DNA from: Pseudomonas grandcourensis
GTDB taxonomy: Bacteria; Pseudomonadota; Gammaproteobacteria; Pseudomonadales; Pseudomonadaceae
Reading direction: 5' to 3'
NCBI RefSeq assembly: GCF_039909015.1
Contig: NZ_CP150919.1
Coordinates: forward strand, 3,634,501 to 3,698,500
DNA: 64,000 bases
In this document: positions 56,840 through 64,000 of the stretch, one piece after another
How the letters are laid out: every line of letters begins with the position of its first letter
How positions within the stretch are numbered: the first letter of the stretch is position 1
Program-made: the position numbers and the translations under genes
The notes under the pieces: generated by a model
Told to the model about the DNA's origin: nothing
Database searches by the model: none
Seen by the model: the letters and a program-made list of their open reading frames with translations, nothing else

Positions 56840-58300
56840 TTAGACAAAGGGCCAGATCAGCAGGGTAATACAGAAACCCAAGGTGCCGAGCAAGGTGGTC
56901 ATCACTGTCCAGGTGCGCAGACCGTCGGCCACATTCAGGCCTGACAGCTTGGTGAAGATCCAGTAACCGGCATCATTGATATGGGACATGGCCAACCCGC
57001 CACCGCCCATGGCCAGGCACAGCAGGGCCATGTGGTTCGGGGTGAGGTTGAGGGTCGCAATCAGCGGGCTGATGATGCCGGCAGTGGTCACCAGCGCCAC
57101 CGTGGTCGAGCCCTGCACCGCGCGCAACAGCATGGTCAGCACAAAGCCCAGGGCCAGCACCGGCAGACCGGTGGTGCGCAGCATGTCGGAGACCACGGCA
57201 CCGATTCCGGTATCCACCAGCACCTTGCCGAATACGCCACCGGCACCGGCAATCAGGATCACCATGGCGACACCCGGCAAGGCCGACCCGATCACGTCAG
57301 ACACCTGAGTGCGGCTCCAGCCCCGGCGCGAACCCAGCAGCCAGGCACACAGCAAGGTGTCGATCAGCAGCGCCACCAGCGGCGCACCGAGCACGGTCAT
57401 GACGCCGCGAAGAGTCGATTCGGCAGGCAGCAACGAGGTAGACAGCGTCCCCAGCAGAATCAGAATGATCGGCAGCAGGATCAGGCTGACGATCAGGCCA
57501 AAACCCGGTGCGGGTGCCTGCGGCAGTTTGGAAACGATGCTGCTGACGGACTCTTCCAGGCCCATGTGTGATACGGCTTCAGCCGCTCGCTCAACGCTCT
57601 TGTCGTTGCCATTGGACCAGGCCGCCAGATCCTCGTTGGTGACATGCGGGCCATAGACCTCGGCACGAATGTCGTCGGTCATCGGGTAGGCCCGACGGGT
57701 CATGCGCCCGGCCACGCGGTAGCCGACATAGCAAAGGAACGCGGTGAGCGGCAACCCGAACATCAGCACGCGGCCCAGGTCCGCGCCCAATTGGCTGGCA
57801 GCGGCCACTGCACCCGGGTGCGGCGGCAGAAAGGCGTGCACGGTCAACAACGCAGCACACATCGGCAACGCAAACACCAGCAGCGGCTTGCGCGCACGCC
57901 GGGCAATACCATAGGCCAACGGCATGAGGATGATCACGCCGACCTCGAAGAATACCGGCACCCCGACCATGAAGCCGGCAATCGTCAACGCCAGGGGCGT
58001 ACGCCGATTGCCGAAACGGGTGATCAGCGTCTTGGCCAGCGCCTCGGCACCGCCGGAAAGCTCGATGATCCGCCCGATCATCGCGCCCAGGGCAATGATG
58101 ATTGCGATATGACCCAGGGTCTTGCCCATGCCGCCTTCGATGGTGGCAACCAGATCGGCCGGTTTCACCCCGGCCACCAGCGCCACCAGAATGCTCACCA
58201 GCATCAAGGCCACGAAGGGCTGGAACTTGTACTTGAGCACCAGGAACAACAACAGCGCGATGCCTGCCCCGGCGGTAATCATCAGGATTAACGGGCTCAT
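56840..58300 (-). CDS. GntP-family permease (gluconate/tetronate:H+ symporter)
   Basis: 486-residue permease with about 12-14 membrane segments. Motifs: GGMGKTLGHIAIIIALGAMI, PVFFEVGVIILMPLAYGIAR, HAFLPPHPGAVAAASQLGAD, and CLAMGGGGLAMSHINDAGYW. GntP family, high-affinity gluconate uptake; here in the tetronate operon, so L-threonate or D-erythronate are probable substrates. Its ATGA start overlaps the TGA of a 26-codon leader ORF; GGAGG lies inside that ORF. Confidence 0.92.
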   Translation of the reverse strand: MSPLILMITAGAGIALLLFLVLKYKFQPFVALMLVSILVALVAGVKPADLVATIEGGMGKTLGHIAIIIALGAMIGRIIELSGGAEALAKTLITRFGNRRTPLALTIAGFMVGVPVFFEVGVIILMPLAYGIARRARKPLLVFALPMCAALLTVHAFLPPHPGAVAAASQLGADLGRVLMFGLPLTAFLCYVGYRVAGRMTRRAYPMTDDIRAEVYGPHVTNEDLAAWSNGNDKSVERAAEAVSHMGLEESVSSIVSKLPQAPAPGFGLIVSLILLPIILILLGTLSTSLLPAESTLRGVMTVLGAPLVALLIDTLLCAWLLGSRRGWSRTQVSDVIGSALPGVAMVILIAGAGGVFGKVLVDTGIGAVVSDMLRTTGLPVLALGFVLTMLLRAVQGSTTVALVTTAGIISPLIATLNLTPNHMALLCLAMGGGGLAMSHINDAGYWIFTKLSGLNVADGLRTWTVMTTLLGTLGFCITLLIWPFV

Positions 58301-58377
58301 TTCACAAACCCTCCACGCCGGGTAAATGAAAGGGTGCTGCCACTGGATCTGAACATGCCGCAGTGAAGGTGAGTCAT
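58297..58377 (-). CDS. 26-codon leader ORF coupled to the gntP-type gene
   Basis: Starts at 58377 and reads MTHLHCGMFRSSGSTLSF..., ending in TGA that shares ATGA with the permease start. AGGAA lies nine bases before its ATG, directly preceded by AACAATAACAAC. The permease ribosome binding site (GGAGG) is inside it, so translation of the two may be coupled. Whether it is made is not known. Confidence 0.45.
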   Translation of the reverse strand: MTHLHCGMFRSSGSTLSFTRRGGFVK

Positions 58378-58385
58378 GCTTGGAT

Positions 58386-58405
58386 TTCCTGTTGTTATTG
58401 TTTTT
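58386..58405 (-). promoter_or_regulatory. A-rich Hfq/Crc-type motif ahead of the leader ORF
   Basis: On the minus strand AAAAAACAATAACAACAGGA: repeated AAN triplets (AAnAAnAA is the Hfq/Crc catabolite-repression motif in Pseudomonas) running into the AGGAA ribosome binding site of the leader ORF. Binding would block translation of the leader and, by coupling, of the permease. Confidence 0.45.
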
Positions 58406-58489
58406 TCAGGCATGCCGGGGCAGTCGAGAGTCCCTGTGCGTCTCCCGGGTAGTGCCTGTGTTATCGATCTGTCGTGTTAAGACAATGCG

Positions 58490-59128
58490 TTACCAGTGCG
58501 CACCAAAGGTTGTTCGCAGTTCGTCCAGCGCCACCTGATCCAGCGGTTCAGGCTTGGGATTGCTCATCAGCCAGAGCCGTGCGGTTTCCTCGAGTTCTTC
58601 CAGGGCGTAGCTGGCCCTGGAGACCGAACTCTCCCAGACCACCGGCCCCAGCCGTTCGAGCATCACGCCGCGAACGCTGTTGGCCAACAGGGCGACCTGT
58701 TCGGCAACCTTCGGCGAACCGGGTCGCTGGTAGGCAATCAACGGGATATGCCCGACTTTCATGACCTGATACGGCGTCAGTGGCGGCAGAATGTCGTCCG
58801 CCTGCCAGACACCGGCCAGCGTCAACGCCACCAGATGGGTGGAGTGGGTATGCACCACGCCGCCGACACTCGGGTTGCGGTCGTAGACCTGGCGATGCAA
58901 CGCCAGCGTCTTTGAAGGCTTGTCACCGGACACCCATTCACCCGCCAGATTGACCTTGGCGATGGTTGCCGGATCGAGACGCCCGAGACACACATCCGTC
59001 GGCGTGATCAACCAGCCGTCATCCAGGCGTGCGCTGATATTGCCGGCGCTGCCGACGGTGTATCCGCGCTGGTAAAGGCTGCGGCCAACCTCGCAGATTT
59101 CTTCGCGCAGGGCGTTTTCGTTACTCAC
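58490..59128 (-). CDS. otnC: 3-oxo-tetronate 4-phosphate decarboxylase (class II aldolase family)
   Basis: 212-residue zinc-dependent class II aldolase/adducin protein. Motifs: GYTVGSAGNISARLDDGWLI, GVVHTHSTHLVALTLAG (zinc His pair) and GHIPLIAYQRPGS. It decarboxylates 3-oxo-tetronate 4-phosphate to dihydroxyacetone phosphate. Its ATGA start overlaps the otnK stop by four bases. Confidence 0.9.
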   Translation of the reverse strand: MSNENALREEICEVGRSLYQRGYTVGSAGNISARLDDGWLITPTDVCLGRLDPATIAKVNLAGEWVSGDKPSKTLALHRQVYDRNPSVGGVVHTHSTHLVALTLAGVWQADDILPPLTPYQVMKVGHIPLIAYQRPGSPKVAEQVALLANSVRGVMLERLGPVVWESSVSRASYALEELEETARLWLMSNPKPEPLDQVALDELRTTFGAHW

Positions 59129-60417
59129 TGAGCACCTCCCGCGAGTTGGTTCAAGGCTTTGCTGAAGAAGTCGCGGCCACCGAAGTTGCCCGATTTGAGT
59201 GCCAGCGCCAAAGGTTCCTCGGTACTGCTGACGGTCGCCGGTACACCCGGATCAATCTGCGAGCCGATCTGCAACAGCTGTACACCCAGCGCCTGAACCA
59301 CAGCACCCGAAGTTTCTCCGCCGGCGATCACGAAGCGGCGCACGCCACTCTGGCGCAAGCCCTGTGCAATTTCGCCAAAGGCGTTTTCCACCAGGCTACC
59401 GGCCTGCTCGACGCCCAGTTGCTGTTGCACCAACTTGACCACTTGCGGTGAGCTGGTGGCGTAGATCAATACGGTTTTCTCGTTATCACGGGCGAAGGCC
59501 AAGGCTTGCGCCACCACCGGTTCCCCTGCCGCCAAGGCCAACGGATCAATCCGCAAAGCCGGACGGCCGGCTTCGAGCCAGGCCGCAACCTGCCCATTGG
59601 TGGCGATCGAAGCACTACCGGCCAACACCACTTCCCCGCCGGACACCGCCGGAAGTTTCGAGGCGTCGAGGTCGCGCAACTTGCCTGCGCGACGGAAGTT
59701 TTCCGGCAGGCCGAGGGCCAGCCCCGAACCACCCGTCAACAACGGCAGATCGGCGCAGGCGGTACCCAGGGTGTACAGATCACTGTCCGACAACGCATCG
59801 GCGATGGCCATGCCGACACCTTGAGCCCTCAGCTCGGCGATTCGCGCCCGCACCTGCTCAGCGCCCAGGGCAATCGTGTCGTAGCGCAACAGGCCGACAT
59901 TCAGACGGGTCTGCGATTGCAGGACGCGCACCAGATTGGCATCGGTCATTGGCGTCAGCGGATGGTTCTGCATGCCCGACTCGCTGAGCAATTGATCCTG
60001 CACAAACAAGTGACCGCGAAAGATCGTCCGGCCATTCTCCGGGAATGCCGGGCACGCAAGGGTAAAGTCGCTACCCAGTGCGGCCAGCAGTGCTTCGCTG
60101 ACCTGGCCGATATTGCCGGCCGCGGTGGAGTCGAACGTCGAGCAATATTTGAAAAAGATTTGCTCGCAACCTTGTTCGCGTAACCAGGCCAGCGCGGCAA
60201 GTGACTGCTCGACGGCTTCGGCGACCGGCGTGGTACGCGACTTCAGGGCAATGACGATCGCATCAGCATCAAGCCCGGCCGCCACTTCCGCGCTCGGGAT
60301 GCCAATGCTTTGCACGGTGCGCATACCGCCGCGTACCAGCATGTTGGCAAGGTCCGTGGCGCCGGTGAAATCGTCGGCGATGCAGCCCAGCAACGGGCGT
60401 GCGGTGGAGGTAGTCAT
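59125..60417 (-). CDS. otnK: 3-oxo-tetronate kinase (DUF1537 family)
   Basis: 430-residue four-carbon acid sugar kinase: GCIADDFTGATDLANMLVRG at the N-terminus, FFKYCSTFDSTAAGNIG, CPAFPENGRTIFRGHLFVQD, and IAGGETSGAVVQALGV in the C-terminal nucleotide-binding domain. It phosphorylates 3-oxo-tetronate made by LtnD. Starts ten bases after ltnD. Confidence 0.92.
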   Translation of the reverse strand: MTTSTARPLLGCIADDFTGATDLANMLVRGGMRTVQSIGIPSAEVAAGLDADAIVIALKSRTTPVAEAVEQSLAALAWLREQGCEQIFFKYCSTFDSTAAGNIGQVSEALLAALGSDFTLACPAFPENGRTIFRGHLFVQDQLLSESGMQNHPLTPMTDANLVRVLQSQTRLNVGLLRYDTIALGAEQVRARIAELRAQGVGMAIADALSDSDLYTLGTACADLPLLTGGSGLALGLPENFRRAGKLRDLDASKLPAVSGGEVVLAGSASIATNGQVAAWLEAGRPALRIDPLALAAGEPVVAQALAFARDNEKTVLIYATSSPQVVKLVQQQLGVEQAGSLVENAFGEIAQGLRQSGVRRFVIAGGETSGAVVQALGVQLLQIGSQIDPGVPATVSSTEEPLALALKSGNFGGRDFFSKALNQLAGGAQ

Positions 60418-60427
60418 GGGGTGTTCC

Positions 60428-61333
60428 TCAAACAGGCTCAGGCTTGGCAGTCGGCAATTCGATGCCCGGGAAAATCTTGATCACCGCCGAGTCGTCCTCA
60501 CGGCCGAAGCCGGCACTGGACGCCTGCATGAACATCTGGTGAGCGGTGGCCGACAGCGGCAACGGGAATTTACTGGCCCGGGCGGTATCCAGCACCAGGC
60601 CCAGGTCCTTGACGAAAATATCCACGGCGGACAACGGCGTGTAGTCAGCCTTGAGAATGTGCGGCACGCGGTTTTCGAACATCCAGGAATTACCGGCGCT
60701 GTGGGTGATCACCTCATACAGCGCATCGGCATCGACCCCTTCACGCAGGCCCAGCGCCATGGCTTCGGCAGAAGCGGCAATATGCACCCCGGCGAGAAGC
60801 TGGTTGATGATCTTGACCTTCGAACCCAGGCCATGGACGTCACCCAGGCGATACACCTTGCCGGCCATGCCAGCCAGGATCGCCTCAGCCTTGGCGTAGG
60901 CGTCGGCCGGGCCCGAGGTCATCATGGTCATCTCGCCAGCGGCAGCCTTGGCCGCGCCACCGGAAATAGGTGCATCCAGATACTGCAGGCCCAACGCAGC
61001 CAGGCGCTGACCAAGGTCCACGGCGTAAGTCGGAGCAACTGTGGCGCAGCCGATCACCAGGCTGCCCGGCCGCAGAGAGGCCACGGCACCACCCTCACCA
61101 AACAATACGGTCTCGGTCTGCTCGGCGTTGACCACCACAGTGATGATCACGTCACACTCAGCGGCCATATGCGACGGTGACAGGCAAGCCACACCACCCT
61201 CCCCGGCGAACTGTTCTGTTACGGCAGTGCGCACATCACAGGCATGCACATTAAAACCGCTGCGCAACAATGAGCGGGCAATGCCCAGCCCCATCGCACC
61301 CAGACCGACTACACCGACATTCTTGTTATTCAT
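60428..61333 (-). CDS. ltnD: L-threonate dehydrogenase
   Basis: 301-residue beta-hydroxyacid dehydrogenase: NAD-binding GVVGLGAMGLGIARSLLRSG, substrate motif LDAPISGGAAKAAAGEMTMM, and catalytic Lys in GSKVKIINQLLAGVHIA. It oxidises L-threonate (or D-erythronate) to the 2-oxo acid. First gene of the operon ltnD-otnK-otnC-gntP-otnI. Confidence 0.92.
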   Translation of the reverse strand: MNNKNVGVVGLGAMGLGIARSLLRSGFNVHACDVRTAVTEQFAGEGGVACLSPSHMAAECDVIITVVVNAEQTETVLFGEGGAVASLRPGSLVIGCATVAPTYAVDLGQRLAALGLQYLDAPISGGAAKAAAGEMTMMTSGPADAYAKAEAILAGMAGKVYRLGDVHGLGSKVKIINQLLAGVHIAASAEAMALGLREGVDADALYEVITHSAGNSWMFENRVPHILKADYTPLSAVDIFVKDLGLVLDTARASKFPLPLSATAHQMFMQASSAGFGREDDSAVIKIFPGIELPTAKPEPV

Positions 61334-61615
61334 GGGGTACTCCAGTGGAAAGCAGCGACTGCCGCCTGCGAGGCACAGACGTTGGCCGCGTTGTGAATAG
61401 GGCTAGACAGAATCAGCACCGTGCGGACCAACCAGCTGAGGGGCGCTGTGATTCAGGACGCGAGTCGGGTTCTCATTGAACATCAAGGCCATCCTGTTTT
61501 TGTCGTGTTATCAGGTTGTCATACCGGCTGGTACAGATCATCTACCAGTGATCCGATTATGTGAAGTATTTTTTATTAATAACATTTTTTAACATCGCTT
61601 TGTCGCGCAGGAACG
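61334..61615. promoter_or_regulatory. promoter region of the ltn/otn operon
   Basis: About 280 bases without a gene. It holds the inverted repeat CTGGTA (61528-61533), nine bases, TACCAG (61543-61548) as a candidate operator about 195 bases upstream of ltnD, and an A/T-rich stretch at 61561-61592. Which regulator binds is open; the DeoR protein at the other end of the operon is one option. Confidence 0.4.
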
Positions 61616-61835
61616 CGATACGGCCTCCCTGCGGATTACAAGCGGTCGGGGCGCAAAGCGTGGCTCGTGCTGAGTGATGCGGGACTGGCTCGGGAGACCG
61701 GGAACAGGATTAGATCGACGCGCATGGTGGTCATGGATGCCGGGCAGCCGAAGACCACTGGCGTGCTCAGGAACAGGTTTTATGACGCTAGGGAGGAAGC
61801 CGTTAGCGGATTGCGGAAAGGATTTTTTGATTGCG
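61616..61835 (+). pseudogene. integrase fragment (catalytic-domain middle part)
   Basis: Readable in one frame as RYGLPADYKRSGRKAW..., STRMVVMDAGQPKTTGVLRN and RFYDAREEA, then lost. The second half resembles the region between the catalytic Arg and the His-x-x-Arg box of Pseudomonas phage integrases. It points toward the tRNA-side repeat, as phage integrase genes next to attachment sites usually do. No start, no active-site Tyr. Confidence 0.5.
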
Positions 61836-61944
61836 GAAAAAACTAAGGGCCTGCATGAGGTATCTCACGCAAGCCCTTGATATTCATGGTGCCCGAAGTC
61901 GGAATCGAACCGGCACGCCCTTACGAGCGGGGGATTTTAAGTCC
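61836..61944. repeat. 109-bp direct repeat, left copy (att-type partial tRNA-Leu)
   Basis: Carries the terminator plus the 3' half of tRNA-Leu up to and including the anticodon, and then diverges. It differs from the right copy at 62739-62847 at only three positions. This is the pattern left by an element that integrated into the 3' end of the tRNA gene. Confidence 0.85.
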
Positions 61945-62251
61945 GCTCAATATCTTCATATAACTCAATAACTTAAACGAATATTCCTGCCTCAATTCTT
62001 TCCGAGGCACGCCGCCATAAGCCTTATACCTAGTGGTTTGAGATTTTTTTGCGGCATCTTCTCGAGGTCGTGTCGAGATATGGCAAAAATCAGGACATAC
62101 GTTCTGTAACACGATGAATTACAGGTTGATTTTCAGGTTCTTACTTTCTGGTCATCCACCGTCTGGCTAGATGTCTACTTCAGCGCCAAGTCCAGGCCGG
62201 GGTCCATGACGCTCTATAATTTAGTGTAGGGGGACCGTCGGAGGTGGCGCT

Positions 62252-62640
62252 ATGCGTATCTTCAAGCAGCCCTGCTCCTGATCGCAGGGCTTTTGGCAAG
62301 CAGCCTCTCCCTGGAGGCAACCAGCGGTGGCAGCCCAGGTCAAAATCCTCACCCGGCTTTTATGGTCAGTGGGCAGCCACAGCAATGCGGGCAATTCCAC
62401 CATTCCCACACGGGCCCGTTTCATATGGGAAACCGGCATTTCGTACCAATGAACAACCAGCATTTCGTACCAATGGATAACCGACACTTCATACCGATCC
62501 ACCGGATGGACAGCTTCAAGGTGATCAGGGGGCCCGGGGTCAGCGATCAGCCCTTCGGTTCCAGGCACGTTCACTTTGTGCGCCACTTCGATCCGCGGAC
62601 GGGGCAGTTTCTGAGTCAACCGGCAACATCCGGGAGGTAA
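62252..62640 (+). pseudogene. frameshifted gene for a His-rich exported protein
   Basis: GGAGG at 62240-62244 precedes an ATG at 62252 that reads MRIFKQP, but the signal-peptide core LLLIAGLLASSLSLEA continues only in another frame (-1). Adding one base would join them into a normal signal peptide followed by a His-rich protein. The mature part contains a tandem octapeptide (NRHFVPMN, NQHFVPMD, NRHFIPIH) encoded by three 24-bp repeats at about 62429-62500. The C-terminus runs into an integrase fragment. Function unknown; many His residues could bind metal. Confidence 0.5.
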
Positions 62641-62738
62641 TGGACCAACTTGGTCACACCACCGTAGTGATGACTGAGCAATACATCCGCAACCGCAAAG
62701 GGAAGAAGGTGACGTCTACAAAACAGGAATTGCGGCAA
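62612..62738 (+). pseudogene. integrase C-terminal fragment next to the right repeat
   Basis: In frame: TGNIREVMDQLGHTTVVMTE, QYIRNRKGKKVTSTK. The LGHTTVVMTEQYIRNR segment is the C-terminal tyrosine-recombinase box with the nucleophile Tyr; the rest of the enzyme is missing. It lies directly against the 109-bp repeat. Confidence 0.7.
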
Positions 62739-62781
62739 GAAAAAACTAAGGGCCTGCATGAGGTATCTCATGCAAGCCCTT
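62739..62781 (-). terminator. tRNA-Leu terminator
   Basis: On the minus strand AAGGGCttGCATGA...TCATGCagGCCCTT followed by AGTTTTTTC, nine bases beyond the CCA end of the tRNA. Confidence 0.85.
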
Positions 62782-62847
62782 GATATTCGTGGTGCCCGAA
62801 GCCGGAATCGAACCGGCACGCCCTTACGAGCGGGGGATTTTAAGTCC
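62739..62847. repeat. 109-bp direct repeat, right copy (tRNA-Leu 3' half plus terminator)
   Basis: Second copy of the repeat, here part of the intact tRNA-Leu gene and its terminator. Spacing between copies is 903 bases. Confidence 0.85.
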
Positions 62848-62876
62848 CATGCGTCTACCAGTTTCGCCATTCGGGC
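62790..62876 (-). tRNA. tRNA-Leu(UAA)
   Basis: Acceptor GCCCGAA pairs with TTCGGGC, followed by A-CCA encoded in the gene. Anticodon TAA in GACTTAAAATC, long variable arm, T-loop GGTTCGATTCC. 87 bases with CCA, the normal size for leucine tRNA. Third tRNA after pgsA, matching leuZ in the E. coli uvrC-pgsA-glyW-cysT-leuZ order. Confidence 0.95.
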
Positions 62877-63025
62877 GGTAGCGCGGTGAAGCGTCCAGGT
62901 TTTGCCAGACAACGATCCGGCAGTTCTGACGCTTGTGCAGCAGAGGTGGAAATATATACATCCCGCCCCGGTGAAGCAAGTTCGCAAATACCCTTTTCAA
63001 GACTAAATCTTGCAGGCCATTGCAA

Positions 63026-63062
63026 ATAAAAAAGCTCCGTAAATCATAGATCTACGGAGCTT
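63026..63062 (-). terminator. terminator-like hairpin after tRNA-Cys
   Basis: On the minus strand AAGCTCCGTA, 11-base loop, TACGGAGCTT followed by T's, nine bases after the tRNA-Cys CCA. It separates tRNA-Leu from tRNA-Cys/Gly. Confidence 0.8.
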
Positions 63063-63071
63063 GTTTATTAG

Positions 63072-63145
63072 TGGAGGCCGAGGTCGGAATCGAACCGGCG
63101 TAGGCGGATTTGCAATCCGCTGCATAACCATTTTGCTACTCGGCC
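63072..63145 (-). tRNA. tRNA-Cys(GCA)
   Basis: Acceptor GGCCGAG/CTCGGCC, U discriminator, encoded CCA, anticodon GCA in ATTTGCAATC, T-loop GGTTCGATTCC. 74 bases, standard for cysteine tRNA. Confidence 0.95.
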
Positions 63146-63191
63146 TCAAAACATTTGCTGTCAGTAGCTCGACATCAAATGCGTACAAACT

Positions 63192-63267
<76 letters not shown>

Positions 63268-63330
63268 GTCTTGGTGTGGCGCATTCTATAGAATCCAGAA
63301 GCCCCGTCAACCCCTTGATTCAAAAAAGTT

Positions 63331-63891
63331 TTATTTCTTTTCAACGTCGGTCTTCAGATGTGGCCAGGCAGCCCGCAGGTACTGGACCATCGACCACAAA
63401 GTCAGGCCAGCCGACACCATCAGCAAGGTGTAGCCCAGCAAGACCCAGAAACTGAAATCCTTGGGATTGGCCAGCAGGATCACCAGCGCCAGCATTTGCG
63501 CGGCGGTTTTCCATTTGCCCAGGTTCGATACGGCGACGTGGGCACGAGCGCCCAGTTCGGCCATCCATTCGCGCAGTGCCGAGACGACAATCTCACGACC
63601 GATGATCACGGCGGCTGGCAGCGTGAGCCACAGGTTTCCGTGTTCCTGCACCAACAGGACCAATGCAACCGCAACCATCAGCTTGTCGGCAACCGGATCG
63701 AGGAAAGCCCCGAACGGTGTGCTTTGTTCCAGGCGGCGGGCCAGATACCCGTCCAGCCAGTCGGTCGCGGCAGCGAATGCGAAGACCGAGGCGGAGGCCA
63801 TGTAGCTCCACTGGTAAGGCAGGTAGAACAGCAAAATGAAGATCGGTATGAGCAGAACGCGTAGAACGGTAATCAGATTAGGGATATTCAT
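63331..63891 (-). CDS. pgsA: CDP-diacylglycerol--glycerol-3-phosphate 3-phosphatidyltransferase
   Basis: 186-residue membrane enzyme that makes phosphatidylglycerophosphate, the precursor of phosphatidylglycerol and cardiolipin. The CDP-alcohol phosphatidyltransferase motif is complete: D-G, A-R, G-x-x-x-D-x-x-x-D in [20 protein letters not shown] and [13 protein letters not shown]. Start at 63891 ([11 protein letters not shown]). It sits between uvrC and the tRNA genes as in most gammaproteobacteria. Confidence 0.95.
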   Translation of the reverse strand: MNIPNLITVLRVLLIPIFILLFYLPYQWSYMASASVFAFAAATDWLDGYLARRLEQSTPFGAFLDPVADKLMVAVALVLLVQEHGNLWLTLPAAVIIGREIVVSALREWMAELGARAHVAVSNLGKWKTAAQMLALVILLANPKDFSFWVLLGYTLLMVSAGLTLWSMVQYLRAAWPHLKTDVEKK

Positions 63892-63923
63892 CGGCACAAC
63901 TGGCTACGAGGTGAGGGGGCATT

Positions 63924-64000
63924 CTACTCGCTGTGCAGATTTGCATAAATCAACTCTGCGAGCTTTTTACTGATCCCGGGGGCTTTGGCAATTTCTTCGA
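63924..64000 (-). CDS. uvrC: UvrC excinuclease subunit, C-terminal end (gene continues past the window)
   Basis: The last 25 codons read EEIAKAPGISKKLAELIYAN, then LHSE and a stop. This matches the final helix-hairpin-helix of UvrC (E. coli ends [20 protein letters not shown]...). Gene order uvrC-pgsA supports it. Nucleotide excision repair; only the 3' end is here. Confidence 0.85.
   Translation of the reverse strand, partial: EEIAKAPGISKKLAELIYANLHSE

Noticed and set aside
61921..62112. 63-residue minus-strand frame inside the tRNA-Leu scar
   Set aside because: Ends in the repeat, has no ribosome binding site, and matches nothing I recognise; probably a fragment.

Overview
The window is a piece of a Pseudomonas chromosome, most likely from the P. 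fluorescens group. The evidence is the GC-rich coding with strong GC3 bias, the uvrC-pgsA-tRNA(Gly)-tRNA(Cys)-tRNA(Leu) block, an MvaU-type H-NS protein, hpd, the repeated GGAGCGAGCTTGCTCGC REP/REPIN-like hairpins, and a Pseudomonas-type RHS core. No replicon origin, rRNA, CRISPR array or intact prophage is visible.

Layout. 1-4.3 kb: end of an RND efflux pump, a DUF1345 membrane protein, an AraC regulator and a LysE-type exporter. 4.3-13.3 kb is the most accessory-looking stretch. It holds an eight-repeat fibronectin-III protein, a free-standing LuxR-type HTH protein, an orphan RcsB-like response regulator, a chimera between an autotransporter and an RHS core with a polymorphic tail, and a large beta-sandwich-like protein. 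13.5-21 kb: an AruH-like transaminase, a glycerate kinase/CdaR/MFS sugar-acid module, an aldo-keto reductase and RarD. 21-30.5 kb: hpd, an EamA exporter with a divergent LysR, a CSS-EAL c-di-GMP phosphodiesterase, MvaU, glyoxalase I and ahpC/ahpF. 30.6-37 kb: a tyrosine recombinase divergent from a KfrA-like coiled-coil protein, gor, an SmvA-like pump and galU. 37-39.2 kb: small hypothetical proteins and lipoproteins.

39.2-41.8 kb is an alkylation-repair run (2OG-Fe(II) oxygenase, alkB, ada). Its Ada lacks three of the four zinc cysteines. 41.8-49.2 kb: AcuI-type reductase, a large Gly/Trp-rich secreted protein, nitronate monooxygenase, and modABC with a good ModE box. 49.3-55 kb: small proteins, a TetR/NmrA-like divergent pair, a lysozyme-like lipoprotein and a phospholipase-D lipoprotein. 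55-61.3 kb: a four-carbon acid sugar (L-threonate/tetronate) operon ltnD-otnK-otnC-[leader]-gntP-otnI with a DeoR regulator. 61.6-62.9 kb: a degraded integration scar at tRNA-Leu with a 109-bp direct repeat and two integrase fragments. The window ends with tRNA-Cys, tRNA-Gly, pgsA and the 3' end of uvrC.

The items I find most worth a second look are the autotransporter-RHS fusion, the KfrA-like/recombinase pair with several inverted repeats between the genes, the zinc-site-depleted Ada next to AlkB and a third dioxygenase, the tRNA-Leu scar, and a 26-codon leader ORF overlapping gntP that starts just after an A-rich Hfq/Crc-type motif. All functional statements rest on reading the sequence and on family knowledge; no database search was run.
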